Of a stretch of 64,000 nucleotides of DNA, positions 9,359-18,532 are shown one piece after another. Source of the DNA: Thiobaca trueperi. Its GTDB lineage: Bacteria > Pseudomonadota > Gammaproteobacteria > Chromatiales > Chromatiaceae. The DNA lies in the NCBI RefSeq assembly GCF_004342175.1, contig NZ_SMAO01000007.1, forward strand, positions 1 through 64,000, in the 5' to 3' direction. The position numbers and the translations under genes are program-made. The first letter of the stretch is position 1; each line of letters opens with the position of its first letter. A model generated the notes under the pieces. The model had not been told where the DNA came from and did no database searches. It saw only the letters and a program-made list of their open reading frames with translations.

Positions 9359-9431
9359 GTTGCCACCTTTAGTGGTTGTTGAGTCAGGACCGGAATATAA
9401 CATCGCCCGACCAGGTCTGTATGACGCCCGT

Positions 9432-10484
9432 TCAAACCGGATTCCCATCGAAGAGATCGGGCGTCTTTTCGGTCTGAAGCGTCTTCGGCGCCGCCAGTCC
9501 GAAATGCAGATAGGCCGATTGAGTCGCCATGCGTCCGCGCGGGGTGCGCATCAGATAGCCCTGCTGGATCAGATAGGGCTCCAGCACGTCCTCAATGGTG
9601 CCGCGCTCCTCGCCGATGGCGGCGGCCAGACTCTCCACCCCCACCGGCCCGCCGTCGAATTTCTCGATGACCGCCTCCAGCAGACGCCGGTCCATGTGAT
9701 CGAAGCCCTGCGCGTCCACTTTCAGCATGGTCAGCGCCCGGTCGGCGACCTCGGCGCTGATGCGTCCGTCGGCACGCACCTGGGCATAATCGCGCACCCG
9801 TCGCAGCAGGCGGTTGGCAATGCGTGGCGTGCCGCGCGCGCGCCGGGCGATTTCGGCGGCGCCCTCGGGATCGGTCTCGATGCCGAGGATCTGGGCCGAG
9901 CGTTTGACGATGCTGGTCAGGTCTTCAGCCGAGTAATATTCGAGCCGCTGCACGATGCCGAAACGGTCGCGCAAGGGCGAGGTCAGCAGACCGGCGCGCG
10001 TGGTCGCCCCGACCAGGGTGAAGGGCGGCAGATCGAGCTTGATGGAGCGCGCCGCCGGTCCTTCGCCGATCATGATGTCGAGCTGATAGTCCTCCATCGC
10101 CGGATAGAGCACCTCTTCGACGACCGCGCTCAGACGATGAATCTCATCGACGAAAAGCACGTCGCCCGCGTCCAGATTGGTCAGCAGCGCCGCCAGATCG
10201 CCCGGTTTCTCCAGCACGGGGCCGGAGGTCTGGCGCAGATTGACCTGCATCTCATGGGCGATGATATGCGAGAGCGTGGTCTTGCCGAGTCCGGGCGGGC
10301 CAAAGATCAGCACATGATCCAGCGCCTCCTTGCGTGCCCGCGCCGCGCCGATGAAGATCTCCATCTGTTCGCGCACCGCCGGCTGACCCACATAGTCGGC
10401 GAGCTTGCGCGGACGGATGGCGCGATCCAGCGCCTGGTCGTCGGTCGCGGCCTCGGGGTTGATGAGACGATCAGGGCTGTTCAT
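9432..10484 (-). CDS. ruvB: Holliday junction branch migration ATPase RuvB
   Basis: This 350-residue AAA+ motor drives Holliday junction migration with RuvA during recombination and repair. The Walker A motif GPPGLGKTT is at about 62-70, Walker B is DEIHRL near 115, sensor 1 follows in VGATTRAG, and the C-terminal winged helix contains RTPRGRMAT. Length and motifs are typical of the family. Usually ruvA and ruvC lie upstream; neither is present, so ruvB is detached from ruvAC here. Its upstream gap contains an ACAGGATT-type hairpin repeat. Confidence 0.97.
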   Translation of the reverse strand: MNSPDRLINPEAATDDQALDRAIRPRKLADYVGQPAVREQMEIFIGAARARKEALDHVLIFGPPGLGKTTLSHIIAHEMQVNLRQTSGPVLEKPGDLAALLTNLDAGDVLFVDEIHRLSAVVEEVLYPAMEDYQLDIMIGEGPAARSIKLDLPPFTLVGATTRAGLLTSPLRDRFGIVQRLEYYSAEDLTSIVKRSAQILGIETDPEGAAEIARRARGTPRIANRLLRRVRDYAQVRADGRISAEVADRALTMLKVDAQGFDHMDRRLLEAVIEKFDGGPVGVESLAAAIGEERGTIEDVLEPYLIQQGYLMRTPRGRMATQSAYLHFGLAAPKTLQTEKTPDLFDGNPV

Positions 10485-10508
10485 GTCGAGCCTGCTTGCG
10501 AACGGGGG

Positions 10509-10613
10509 AATGGACAGGATTAACAGGATTTTTCAAGATTAAAAAGATTAAAAACAAAGATTTGAAAAATCCTGTCCATCTTTGGAAATCCTGTTAATCC
10601 TGTCTATTTTCAG
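10509..10613. repeat. ACAGGATT-type inverted hairpin repeat
   Basis: Two blocks of tandem ACAGGATTAACAGGATTTT-like units face each other (ACAGGATTAACAGG ... CCTGTTAATCCTGT), so the transcript could fold into a long hairpin. It fills the ruvB/glcD-like intergenic gap. The last bases overlap and supply the TGA stop of the leftward glcD-like gene. Confidence 0.85.
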
Positions 10614-12091
10614 GATTTCGAGCCTGCTGTCGGCAACTGCCGATACTCCGAGCAGCGTCGGGGCGTCGGGATGCCCTTGCCCGGATTGAGCAAACCGAGC
10701 GGATCGAAGGCCGCCTTCACTGCATGAAACTGCCGGAGTTCATCGGGCGTGAACTGGACGCACATCTGGTTGATCTTCTCGATGCCCACGCCGTGCTCGC
10801 CGGTGATGGTGCCGCCGACCGCGACGCAGAGTTCAAGGATGCGTCCGCCCAGTTCCTCGGTGCGCTCCAGCTCGTCGGGCTGGTTGGAATCGAAGAGGAT
10901 CAGCGGATGCAGGTTGCCGTCGCCAGCATGGAAGACATTGGCGACCCGGAGGCCATATTCTTCCGACAGCTCGGCGGTGCGGCGCAGGACTTCAGGCAGG
11001 GCGCGGCGCGGGATGGTGCCGTCCATGCAGTAATAATCGGGCGAGATGCGCCCGACCGCCGGGAAGGCCGATTTACGACCCTGCCAGAAACGCAGCCGCT
11101 CGGCGTCGTTCTGCGAGGTGCGGACCTCGGTTGCGCCGCTCGCCAGCAAGAGGTTGCGTACCTGCATCACCTGTTCCGAGACCTCCTGATTGGTGCCGTC
11201 CAGCTCACAGATGAGCAGCGCGGCGGCGTCGGTCGGATAGCCGGCATGCACGAAATCCTCCGCTGCCTGGATCGCCGGGCCGTCCATCATCTCCAGTCCG
11301 GCCGGGATGATGCCCGCCGCGATGATCGCGCCGACCGCCCGTCCCGCCTGCTCGACATCCGCATAGGCCGCCAGCAGCGCCTGGGCGCGTTCGGGGATCG
11401 GCAGCAGTTTGACCGTCACTTCCACCACCACGCCGAGCATGCCCTCGGAGCCGATGAAGAGCGCCAGCAGGTCATAACCCGCTGAATCCAGCGCCGCCGA
11501 GCCGAGTTCGATCAGCTCGCCTTCGGGGCTCACGAAGGTCAGTGCCAGCACGTTATGGACCGTCAGCCCGTACTTGAGACAGTGCACCCCGCCCGAGTTT
11601 TCGGCCACATTGCCGCCGATGGTGCAGGCGATCTGGCTCGACGGATCGGGCGCGTAATAGAGTCCGTGGGGGAGGGCGGCTTCGGTGATCGCCAGATTGC
11701 GCACCCCCGGCTGGACGCGGGCGATCCGGGCCAGCGGATCCAGTTCCAGAATGCGGTTGAAGCGCGCCAGACTCAGCAGGATGCCTTCGTTCAGGGGCAG
11801 CGCGCCGCCTGATAGGCCGGTCCCCGCACCACGCGCCACCACAGGCACCCGGCGTTCATGACAGAGACGCAGAATGCGCTGTACCTCGTTCACCGTGCGC
11901 GGCAGCACCACCAGCAGCGGCAGACGCCGATAGGCCGAGAGCCCGTCGCATTCATAGGGCTGGACCTCCTCGGTGCGCTCCAGCACCGCGTCTTCGGGCA
12001 GAAAGCCACGCAGTGCGGTGACCAGATCGGCCCGGATCGCGGTCAGTTGCGGGTCGTCGAACGGGATCTGGTTGGGCTGGATGAGGCTCAT
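10610..12091 (-). CDS. FAD-binding oxidase, GlcD/D-lactate dehydrogenase family
   Basis: This 493-residue flavoprotein belongs to the PCMH-type family of 2-hydroxyacid dehydrogenases (glycolate oxidase subunit GlcD, D-lactate dehydrogenase). The FAD-binding region contains ARGAGTGLSGG (about 86-96), PDPSSQIACTIGGNVAENSGG and GSEGMLG. The C-terminal FAD-linked oxidase domain has HAGDGNLHP and TGEHGVG. The glcE and glcF partner genes are not adjacent, so the substrate (glycolate, D-lactate or another hydroxyacid) is undecided. The stop codon lies in an intergenic hairpin repeat. Confidence 0.9.
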   Translation of the reverse strand: MSLIQPNQIPFDDPQLTAIRADLVTALRGFLPEDAVLERTEEVQPYECDGLSAYRRLPLLVVLPRTVNEVQRILRLCHERRVPVVARGAGTGLSGGALPLNEGILLSLARFNRILELDPLARIARVQPGVRNLAITEAALPHGLYYAPDPSSQIACTIGGNVAENSGGVHCLKYGLTVHNVLALTFVSPEGELIELGSAALDSAGYDLLALFIGSEGMLGVVVEVTVKLLPIPERAQALLAAYADVEQAGRAVGAIIAAGIIPAGLEMMDGPAIQAAEDFVHAGYPTDAAALLICELDGTNQEVSEQVMQVRNLLLASGATEVRTSQNDAERLRFWQGRKSAFPAVGRISPDYYCMDGTIPRRALPEVLRRTAELSEEYGLRVANVFHAGDGNLHPLILFDSNQPDELERTEELGGRILELCVAVGGTITGEHGVGIEKINQMCVQFTPDELRQFHAVKAAFDPLGLLNPGKGIPTPRRCSEYRQLPTAGSKS

Positions 12092-12112
12092 TAAACGGCG
12101 TCCAGAGTGATT
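12091..12112. repeat. Fragment of MITE-like terminal repeat
   Basis: The sequence TTAAACGGCGTCCAGAGTG directly upstream of the glcD-like start codon matches the terminal 20 nt of the composite element (TTAAACCGCGTCCAGTGCG) with small changes. The rest of the element is missing. Confidence 0.5.
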
Positions 12113-12116
12113 GGCG

Positions 12117-12207
12117 GAATAGACAGGATTAACAGGATTTTCCAGGATGGACAGGATTTCTAAATGACTGTTTTTAAATCCTGAGTCATCCTGCTAATCC
12201 TGTCCAT
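12117..12207. repeat. ACAGGATT-type inverted hairpin repeat
   Basis: Opposed tandem units (ACAGGATTAACAGGATTTTC ... ATCCTGCTAATCCTGTCC) form a hairpin between the glcD-like gene and the octaheme cytochrome gene. Read on the minus strand, the repeat encodes the last residues NGQD and the TAG stop of the cytochrome. Confidence 0.85.
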
Positions 12208-14368
12208 TGACGACATCTTGGGCGGACTCAAGCCAGTCCAGATCGGTCAATTCAGCCGCGCGCGCTTCATCATAGCCCAGTGCCCGGTAATCCAGGATGC
12301 CGTCCGGTGCATGACAGTCGCGGCACGCGCGCCCGGCGCGCTGGATGCCGTGGTTGAGCATGAGTGTGCCCATCTGGCGCATCCAGCGCGGTTCGACCTG
12401 GCGCAACCGACCATCGACCAGCGGGTATTCGGCCCGCCAGCCGCCGCTGACGCCGAAATAGGACATGAACTCGTCCATCATGTAACGCTTGAAGGGTGGC
12501 TGATACATGCGTACCAGGATGGGATCCTTGAGCGCCTGGATCACCGAGGCATGGCTGTCGCCGGTCTCGTAATAACGGGTGTAATCGAAGGGCAGGATCA
12601 TGGCACCGAATGGACCCTGATTGCCCATGTCCTCGTACATCATGGCGTTGAAGAGCTTGAAGGGATAGATCCGGCTCTCGCCTGCGTCCATGGCGGCACG
12701 CAGGTTGTCGCGGATCATGGCGCGGCGGCGTTCGAGCAGTTCAGGCGCAAGCTGCGACAGCGGATCGGTCGCGGCCCGGACATAGTCGTCCACATCGATC
12801 TCGGGATAGGTGCGCTGGAGTTCGACCGCCCTGGCACGGACGGCGGCGACGATCTCCGGGTCCTCGATCCGCACCAGTTGGCGCATCAGCGGATCGTAGT
12901 CGCTCCTGCCATTGGGATTGCTGCCGAGCGCGTTGGCGAGAAAGGTGCCGTTGCCGTTGAACCAGAGGAAGGTGAAGCCCTTGCCGGGCTCGCCCGAGCG
13001 GTAGATGTCGGTGGGCTCGAAGACGCCTTCCTCCGGATTCCAGGTCGGATGCACCCAGTCACGCAGCACGACGTTATTCGGCTGCAATTCACGGATATGG
13101 CAGGTCTCGCAGGCGATGCGGGCGATGTGTCCGTTGAGCAGCGCCTTGTGCTCGGATTGGTTGTGCGGCGCTTTGGAGTGGCAGGTCTCGCAGGCGACAT
13201 CCTTGCCCGGCAGGTCGTTGGCGACCAGATCGACACCGAAGCGTCCGCGCGGGATCTTGTGACCCTCGGGCACATGGCAGTCGGTGCACTGGATATTGGC
13301 CGCAGCGTGAACATCGTCGGCCGGGCTGAAGGGGGTGCCGCGTTTGGCGCCCGCGTGCAGCAGACGCGGGTTGTGCTCGCCGGGCGACTGCGCGGCGACA
13401 TTGTGCAGATAGACATCCCCGCCCAGATTGTGCTGATGACAGTTCAGACAGTTCCGGTTCGTGACCCGCCCGACACTGAGCGCGGCGCGCAGACTGCGGT
13501 CCTGATTCCAGCGCAGACCCACGGCATCGCGGAGCACATACCGCTGATTCATGTCGTATTCGGCGGCGTGACAGATCAGACAGTCGATGCCGGCTTTGGC
13601 GGCGTCCGGCACGTCGCCGACCGGCATCATCTTTTCGGTCGCCGGATAATAGTTGCCGCCGATGTGGCACTGACCGCAGCCCTCGCTACGGGTCACGGGT
13701 TCGCCGTGGGCCGCTTCGGGCCGGCTCTCGATCAGCGCCGCCCAGCCGGTCCAGGTGAAGCTGCCGGGGATGCCGCAGGCGCGGTTGATCTTGCCAAGCG
13801 GGATGCGCCGCTGACCGCTCGCGTTGACCTGTCGTCCATCGTAGCCAAAGGTCGAAAAGCCGGCGTCATCGCTCTGGAACTTGAAATGAACCGAGTTGAC
13901 GAGGTCGTCGAGCGTATCGACCCGCGACACGCGCCCGTCGCCATGGGTGACGCGGATGGTCGCATGACACTGAAGACAGGTTTGGGGGCCGTCGTAACGG
14001 CGGATGCCAGCGTCGCGAAAATATTTGATATGCGTGGGTTCATGCCCGCGCACGAAAGAGGGCGTCTCCATCAGCATCGCGATCTTGATCTGACGCGCAA
14101 AGTCATCCTGATCGGTGCGCACGGTCGCGGCAGCGGCGCGCTGACGGGCCGCTTCGCTCAGATCGCGCGCCAGTGACTCGAATTCGGCCTGAGTCAGCGT
14201 CTGACTGTTGGGGTAGGTCAGGGTGGCGCTGACCTCGCCGACATAGCGCTTGAACAGGAAGGGATAGACGACCTGGGCGATCAGGACCAGGGTCAGCAGC
14301 AAGCCGAGACCGATGATGACTGGTCGCCGCGTCCTGATGAATGAAACGCTCGGGGTCGGTGTCGTCAT
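12194..14368 (-). CDS. Membrane-anchored octaheme c-type cytochrome (tetrathionate-reductase/Otr-like)
   Basis: The 724-residue protein has an N-terminal membrane anchor (about 16-38) and eight CxxCH haem sites: CLQCH, CGQCH, CLICH, CLNCH, CTDCH, CETCH twice and CRDCH. The spacing and stretches such as SVGRVTNRNCLNCH and VHAAANIQCTDCHVPEGHKI resemble octaheme tetrathionate reductase-like cytochromes, which reduce sulfur or nitrogen compounds in the periplasm. That assignment is by eye. Its start overlaps the cytochrome b gene by 4 nt, so the two are coupled. The last residues (VNGQD) come from an intergenic repeat. Confidence 0.82.
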   Translation of the reverse strand: MTTPTPSVSFIRTRRPVIIGLGLLLTLVLIAQVVYPFLFKRYVGEVSATLTYPNSQTLTQAEFESLARDLSEAARQRAAAATVRTDQDDFARQIKIAMLMETPSFVRGHEPTHIKYFRDAGIRRYDGPQTCLQCHATIRVTHGDGRVSRVDTLDDLVNSVHFKFQSDDAGFSTFGYDGRQVNASGQRRIPLGKINRACGIPGSFTWTGWAALIESRPEAAHGEPVTRSEGCGQCHIGGNYYPATEKMMPVGDVPDAAKAGIDCLICHAAEYDMNQRYVLRDAVGLRWNQDRSLRAALSVGRVTNRNCLNCHQHNLGGDVYLHNVAAQSPGEHNPRLLHAGAKRGTPFSPADDVHAAANIQCTDCHVPEGHKIPRGRFGVDLVANDLPGKDVACETCHSKAPHNQSEHKALLNGHIARIACETCHIRELQPNNVVLRDWVHPTWNPEEGVFEPTDIYRSGEPGKGFTFLWFNGNGTFLANALGSNPNGRSDYDPLMRQLVRIEDPEIVAAVRARAVELQRTYPEIDVDDYVRAATDPLSQLAPELLERRRAMIRDNLRAAMDAGESRIYPFKLFNAMMYEDMGNQGPFGAMILPFDYTRYYETGDSHASVIQALKDPILVRMYQPPFKRYMMDEFMSYFGVSGGWRAEYPLVDGRLRQVEPRWMRQMGTLMLNHGIQRAGRACRDCHAPDGILDYRALGYDEARAAELTDLDWLESAQDVVNGQD

Positions 14369-14988
14369 GCGTCGTCACCCCGCTCCCGGTGCCAGCCGGT
14401 GAGCATGGCGCGCAGATTGGTCAGCAGCGTCTCGCCGGTGGTGATGATGTAGAGATGGACCAGCAGGAAGAGCGCCAGCAGATAGCTGGTCAGCACATGG
14501 AGCAGGGCGACGATCCACACCGCGCCGACCCCGAACAGCGTCTCGGGCAATTCGACCGAAAAGAGAAAGGACCAGCCGCTGAGGATGAGCAGCGGCATCA
14601 GCAGATACATGGCGCCCAGATAGCTGAGTTGCTGAAGCGGATTGAACTTCGCGTCCGCCGTGACCCGGAAGGGGTGGGGCGCATCGCGGAAGATGCCGCT
14701 GAGATAATAGTGTGCCTGCGCCAGCGTCCGTCCGGTCAGACCCGACCAGCGCACCCGATAGTGACGGCCATTGGCGGTGCGGAGATTGCCGATGACGAAG
14801 CCGATCCAGCCGAGCGTCAGCAGGATGCCGGCTGCGTTGTGCAGCGGCACCGCCGTCTCGAAGTCGAGCAGCCAGACGGTTCCGGCATAGTGCATGCTCA
14901 CGCCCGAGACGATGAGTGCGAGGAAGAGCGCCGCATTGAGCCAGTGCCAGAGGCGCAGCCAGCGTGGATAGAGATAGAGTGCGGTCAT
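14365..14988 (-). CDS. Cytochrome b561-type membrane subunit
   Basis: The 207-residue integral membrane protein has four to five hydrophobic segments and histidines placed for b-haem ligation (WLRLWHWLNA, VPLHNAAG, VALLHVLTSY, LLVHLYIITT). This is the pattern of the hydrogenase, formate dehydrogenase and thiosulfate reductase cytochrome b family that exchanges electrons with quinones. It sits between two multiheme cytochrome c genes and overlaps the octaheme gene by 4 nt. It is the likely quinone-linked subunit of a three-component periplasmic electron transfer complex. Confidence 0.87.
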   Translation of the reverse strand: MTALYLYPRWLRLWHWLNAALFLALIVSGVSMHYAGTVWLLDFETAVPLHNAAGILLTLGWIGFVIGNLRTANGRHYRVRWSGLTGRTLAQAHYYLSGIFRDAPHPFRVTADAKFNPLQQLSYLGAMYLLMPLLILSGWSFLFSVELPETLFGVGAVWIVALLHVLTSYLLALFLLVHLYIITTGETLLTNLRAMLTGWHRERGDDA

Positions 14989-15036
14989 GGTTTTGGGTGT
15001 TTTCCGGGAAGGTTTCTACCAGAGTCAAGGCTCCAA

Positions 15037-15202
15037 ATGGACAGGATGAACAGGATTTCCCAGGATTTACAGGAGACAAGACATTGTGTTCTTGGTAGTC
15101 CCCTGTTGGGCATGTTTTTCGACAGGATTGACAGGATGTCCAAAGTGACTGTTTTACATCCTGTCAATCTTGAAAAATCCTGTGAATCCTGTCCATTGAC
15201 GA
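15037..15202. repeat. ACAGGATT-type repeat, two-part
   Basis: A left block (GGACAGGATGAACAGGATTT) and a right block (TCCTGTGAATCCTGTCCATT) flank a unique centre of about 40 nt and a second inner pair (GACAGGATTGACAGGATG / CATCCTGTCAATCTTG). The repeat occupies most of the 244-nt gap between the cytochrome b gene and the heptaheme cytochrome gene. Reading frames inside it are not believed to be genes. Confidence 0.8.
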
Positions 15203-15232
15203 CCTCTCCGTGGGTAGATTGTTTTCTGGAAA

Positions 15233-16195
15233 TCACCTGGCCCTCCGGCGATAGGTGAGATAGCGGCCCATGCCATGTGCGATGAGCGCCAGCAGGGTGA
15301 GCACCAGGATGCCGAGACTCAGTGCATCGAGCGCCGGATTGCGGCTCATGCCGACCACATAGGACTCATTGAACAGCGCTCGCGCCAGCAGTCCGCGCGG
15401 CGCCTGATCCGCCTCGGGCCGATACTGCTGGAGCCGCGTCAGCAGATCCGAATCTCTGGCATGGCAGGTGATGCAGTGACGGGCGCTGTCTGCGGCGCTC
15501 AGGATGCGGTGCGACAGCCGGCCATCTGGCGTTTCCGGTGCTGGCGTATGGCAGTCGAGACAGCGCACTGCCGCCCAGTGCATCTCGCGTTTCGGCAGCC
15601 AGACATGACTGTCGCGCAACGCATCCACGACCTTGCCGTGACAGGTCAGACAGATGGCATTGCCATCCTGAACGACCTCGACCATCGGCTTGCCCGGACG
15701 CGAGACCGCGAAGGCATGCGGGTCATGACAGGTATGACAACTGAAACGCCCGGCGCCCTTTGCGCCAGGGGCGACATGCACGCTCTGATCGTATTCGGCC
15801 TCAATCGCCTGGAAGTGATAGGTCGCGGCGTCAGGGTCGTCATCCTCATGACAGCCGACACAGCTCAAGGATTCGGGTCGCTCGCCGGCTGGATGCGGAT
15901 AGCGGCGATAAGCGCGCCGATGGCACTCGGTGCAGGCCATCTCACCATGAACCGAAGTGGCGAACTGTCCCGGATTGACCGCGAGATCGACGATGTCTCC
16001 GGTCTGTCGGTCCCGATAGGCGAGCGTCGCCATCGCATGGCAGCGCAGACAGGCGCGGTTGTCGGGTGCGGCGGCGACGGCTGCGCCCGCCGCAGGAGTA
16101 AGCGCAATGGCCGTGATCGCAAACAGCAGCATGGCGGTCAGGAAACAGACATCGATCAGGCGGGTGGCACGGAACATGGGCAGGTGTAGAGACAT
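15233..16195 (-). CDS. Heptaheme c-type cytochrome with C-terminal membrane anchor
   Basis: The 320-residue protein starts with a signal sequence (hydrophobic stretch about 13-36) and carries seven CxxCH motifs: CLRCH, CTECH, CVGCH, CHTCH, CLTCH, CLDCH and CITCH. A C-terminal hydrophobic helix (about 287-310) followed by RRRAR would anchor it in the inner membrane with the haems in the periplasm. It is the first gene of the leftward unit with the cytochrome b and the octaheme cytochrome, and probably passes electrons between them or to soluble partners. Its exact family is not recognised. Confidence 0.83.
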   Translation of the reverse strand: MSLHLPMFRATRLIDVCFLTAMLLFAITAIALTPAAGAAVAAAPDNRACLRCHAMATLAYRDRQTGDIVDLAVNPGQFATSVHGEMACTECHRRAYRRYPHPAGERPESLSCVGCHEDDDPDAATYHFQAIEAEYDQSVHVAPGAKGAGRFSCHTCHDPHAFAVSRPGKPMVEVVQDGNAICLTCHGKVVDALRDSHVWLPKREMHWAAVRCLDCHTPAPETPDGRLSHRILSAADSARHCITCHARDSDLLTRLQQYRPEADQAPRGLLARALFNESYVVGMSRNPALDALSLGILVLTLLALIAHGMGRYLTYRRRAR

Positions 16196-16229
16196 GAGGT
16201 ACTGGGGGTGTGGCCCGATTCACAGGATC

Positions 16230-16355
16230 AGTGTAGACGCAGTTTAAAATTTCATATTATTGAATATCTTAAACCGCGCCAGCTCCAGCCTTCATCAATT
16301 CCGCCAAGGCTGACCCAATCCCCAAACATCACATACCGCAGTGGGCGCGGTTTAA
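16230..16355. repeat. MITE-like composite element, 5' truncated
   Basis: Contains the last 20 nt of module A (GTGTAGACGCAGTTTAA), the AT-rich linker (ATTTCATATTATTGAATATC) and a full module B (TTAAACCGCGCC ... GGGCGCGGTTTAA). Order and orientation equal those of the full copy at 32344-32536. Most of module A is deleted. It sits upstream of the heptaheme cytochrome gene. Confidence 0.8.
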
Positions 16356-16394
16356 CTCGATTCTGCCTTTGAATGGAGCGGATGAACAGGGTTT

Positions 16395-16730
16395 TCAGTC
16401 GGGGTGCAAATGGACGGCCAGCCAGAGACAGGGAGGCTGACGCGATGTCTGCATCACCCGATGCGGCGTGTGCGCAGGGATCAGGCGGTAATCGCCCGCC
16501 CTGAGCAGAATCTCTTCACCCCCGATCCACAGCCGCGCCTCGCCCTGGAGCAGACAGATCCACTCGTCCTGGGGCTGGTCATAGAGCGTCGGATCGGGCC
16601 GGTCGCTGCTGAGGATGCGCTCGATCTGGAGATTGCGCCAGCGCAGCAGATCCTCGAAGCATTCGCCCGTTTCAAGCGCAGGCAGGTTTGCAAAGAGGTT
16701 GCCGACGGTGTTGTGAGTTGGTTCAGTCAT
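16395..16730 (-). CDS. Small cupin-domain protein
   Basis: From the ATG at 16730 (start MTEPTHNTVG) this is a single-domain cupin of 111 residues. The barrel is recognised from QDEWICLLQGEARLWIGGEE and GDYRLIPAHTPHRVMQT, containing the Gly-rich and PAHTPH metal-binding motifs. Similar small cupins bind a metal and a small ligand; the substrate is unknown. A longer frame to 16823 runs through a repeat array and is not used. A fragment of the MITE-like terminal repeat (TTAAATCGCGCCCAGAG) lies directly upstream. Confidence 0.8.
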   Translation of the reverse strand: MTEPTHNTVGNLFANLPALETGECFEDLLRWRNLQIERILSSDRPDPTLYDQPQDEWICLLQGEARLWIGGEEILLRAGDYRLIPAHTPHRVMQTSRQPPCLWLAVHLHPD

Positions 16731-16768
16731 GTTAAATCGCGCCCAGAGCGATAGACGATGTTTGTGGA

Positions 16769-16907
16769 TTCTCTGGTCACGAAGCGCCAGCTTCGTGACC
16801 TCAGCGATGAAGCTCTGCTTCACGAGACCGCTGCTTCGAGCCCTCGCCGGGATCGATCTGAGCGCGCATCCTCGGATTCGCGAAGCGGAGCTTCGCGCAA
16901 AGAGGTT
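16769..16907. repeat. GAAGC hairpin repeat array
   Basis: Three successive inverted repeats: GTCACGAAGC/GCTTCGTGAC, TGAAGC/GCTTCA and CGCGAAGC/GCTTCGCG. The same order with the same spacers occurs at 23562-23720. It fills the gap between the cupin and DUF2721 genes (16731-17006), which holds no convincing gene. Confidence 0.8.
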
Positions 16908-17006
16908 GCCGACGGTGTGGTCGGTCTATCAACCTTTGCCGGATGACCGAGATCATGCCAGCATAACCGCCCATTGCCAGCCATGCCGAGCGCCCTTGAT
17001 CAAACC

Positions 17007-17444
17007 ATGACCCCCGAATCGCCCATCACCACCATTGCCCATGTCATTCAACTCTCGGTCGCGCCAGTGTTTCTACTGACTGGCATCGGCGCCATGCTGG
17101 GGGTCATGACCAGCCGTCTGGCCCGCATCGTTGACCGCGCCAGGGTATTGGAAGGTCCGAAGACCAACGATTCCACCAGCCAGGAAAAAGCTGCGGAAGA
17201 GCTCGTCAGGCTGTCGCGTCGGGCCAGGCTGATCAGTGCTTCGATCGGTCTCTGCACCCTGACCGCGCTGCTGGTGTCAGCGGTGATCGCCATCCTCTTT
17301 CTGGGCGCTTTCCTGACCTTCGATGCCGCCGTGCTGGTCGCCATGCTGTTCGTGGCGGCGATGCTGGCCTTCATCGTCGCGCTCCTGTTTTTCCTGCGCG
17401 AGGTGTTTATTGCCATCTCCGGCCTGCGCTTCGGCTACCGTTAA
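17007..17444 (+). CDS. DUF2721 family membrane protein
   Basis: The protein (145 residues from ATG 17007; alternative starts 16983 and 16974) belongs to DUF2721. It has an N-terminal hydrophobic segment with HVIQLSVAPVFLLTGIGAML, the family-typical SRLARIVDRARVLE, and two further hydrophobic helices in the C-terminal half. The function of the family is unknown. The start was chosen because family members begin shortly before the HVIQL stretch. The TAA stop lies in the first bases of a MITE-like element. Confidence 0.8.
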   Translation: MTPESPITTIAHVIQLSVAPVFLLTGIGAMLGVMTSRLARIVDRARVLEGPKTNDSTSQEKAAEELVRLSRRARLISASIGLCTLTALLVSAVIAILFLGAFLTFDAAVLVAMLFVAAMLAFIVALLFFLREVFIAISGLRFGYR

Positions 17445-17633
17445 ACGGCGCCCAGTGCCGCATGCAAGGCTGGTGCACGGTTTTTGCCCTCTCCGCTACC
17501 AATAGACGCTGTAGCTGGCGCAGTTTAAATCTTGAATTTAAAAGAAATCTAAACCGCGTCCCGCCAGTGTGCGCGATGGCCACATGATCGATACAAACCA
17601 CAGAGCAATGAGTTTCACACTGGACGCAGTTTA
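17442..17633. repeat. MITE-like composite element, diverged copy
   Basis: Two modules of about 85 bp (17442-17528 and 17550-17633), each with TTAAAC-type inverted ends, are joined by an AT-rich linker (about 17529-17549). The order is B'-linker-A', the reverse of 32344-32536 and the same as 54340-54532. Sequence is diverged, but ends (TAAACCGCGTCCC, CACTGGACGCAGTTTAG) remain clear. It exactly fills the space between the DUF2721 stop and the rlmJ start. Confidence 0.7.
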
Positions 17634-17634
17634 G

Positions 17635-18492
17635 ATGCTGAGTTATCTCCACGGCTTTCATGCCGGCAATCATGCCGATGTCTTCAAGCACGCGGTCCTG
17701 ACCCTGCTGCTGGATGAACTTCTCATCAAGCCCAAGCCGCTGGCGTATCTGGACACCCACGCCGGTGCAGGCATCTACGATCTGCGCGCGGATCAGGCCA
17801 GCCAAACCGGCGAGGCAGCAGAGGGGATCGAACGTCTGTGGGCGCAGCGGGAGACATTTCCCGAACTGGCGACCTATTTCGACGCCATTACCGCGCTGAA
17901 TCCCGCAGGCGGATGTGCGTGCTATCCGGGCTCACCCGAGCTTGCACGGCACGCACTGCGCGCGGATGACCGCCTGATCCTGATGGAGCTGCATCAGACT
18001 GAGGCGCAACGTCTGCGTCAGGCGCTGGGCGGCGATGCGCGAACGCACATCCATCGGCGCGACGGCTTCGAGGGTCTGCCCGCGCTCCTGCCACCTAAAC
18101 CGCCGCGCGGACTGGTCCTGATCGACCCGCCCTATGAGATCAAGACCGATTACAGCCGGGTCGCCGAGATGCTCGCCACCGCCCTGGCGCGCTGGCCGAA
18201 CGGGGTCTATGCCATCTGGTATCCGCGTCTGGGCGTGCGCGACCGCGCCGGGCGTCTGCTGCAACGGCTGCTCAAGACGGTCCCGGAACTGCTGCTGGCT
18301 GAACTGACGGTGCGTCCGCAGTCGGACGATTTCGGCATGCACGGTTCCGGCATGGCGCTGATCAATCCGCCCTGGCAGTTTGAGGATCGATTGACTCAGC
18401 TATTGCCGCGACTGGCTGCGACGCTGGCGAGCGGGACGCTGCCGGATCAGTCGTCCGGCTGGCGTCTCGAATGGCTGGGGCGGGCGGCTTAA
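17635..18492 (+). CDS. rlmJ: 23S rRNA (adenine2030-N6)-methyltransferase RlmJ
   Basis: The 285-residue protein begins MLSYLHGFHAGNHADVFKH, the hallmark N-terminus of RlmJ. The enzyme methylates A2030 of 23S rRNA using S-adenosylmethionine. The SAM site is in YLDTHAGAGIYDL and the amino-methyltransferase motif IV is DPPYEIK. Full length and typical. The start codon follows a MITE-like repeat by 1 nt, so its leader is replaced by the element. Confidence 0.95.
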   Translation: MLSYLHGFHAGNHADVFKHAVLTLLLDELLIKPKPLAYLDTHAGAGIYDLRADQASQTGEAAEGIERLWAQRETFPELATYFDAITALNPAGGCACYPGSPELARHALRADDRLILMELHQTEAQRLRQALGGDARTHIHRRDGFEGLPALLPPKPPRGLVLIDPPYEIKTDYSRVAEMLATALARWPNGVYAIWYPRLGVRDRAGRLLQRLLKTVPELLLAELTVRPQSDDFGMHGSGMALINPPWQFEDRLTQLLPRLAATLASGTLPDQSSGWRLEWLGRAA

Positions 18493-18532
18493 CCGACCTT
18501 GACGAGACTTCAAAAGAAGCGCACGGCGTGCG

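Noticed and set aside
12218-14176. 652-residue open frame opposite the octaheme cytochrome
   Set aside because: The minus-strand frame has eight CxxCH sites; the plus-strand frame has no family features.
14985-15236. 83-residue frame between two cytochrome genes
   Set aside because: It lies wholly in an ACAGGATT repeat (contains VVNGQDSQDF, the translated repeat).
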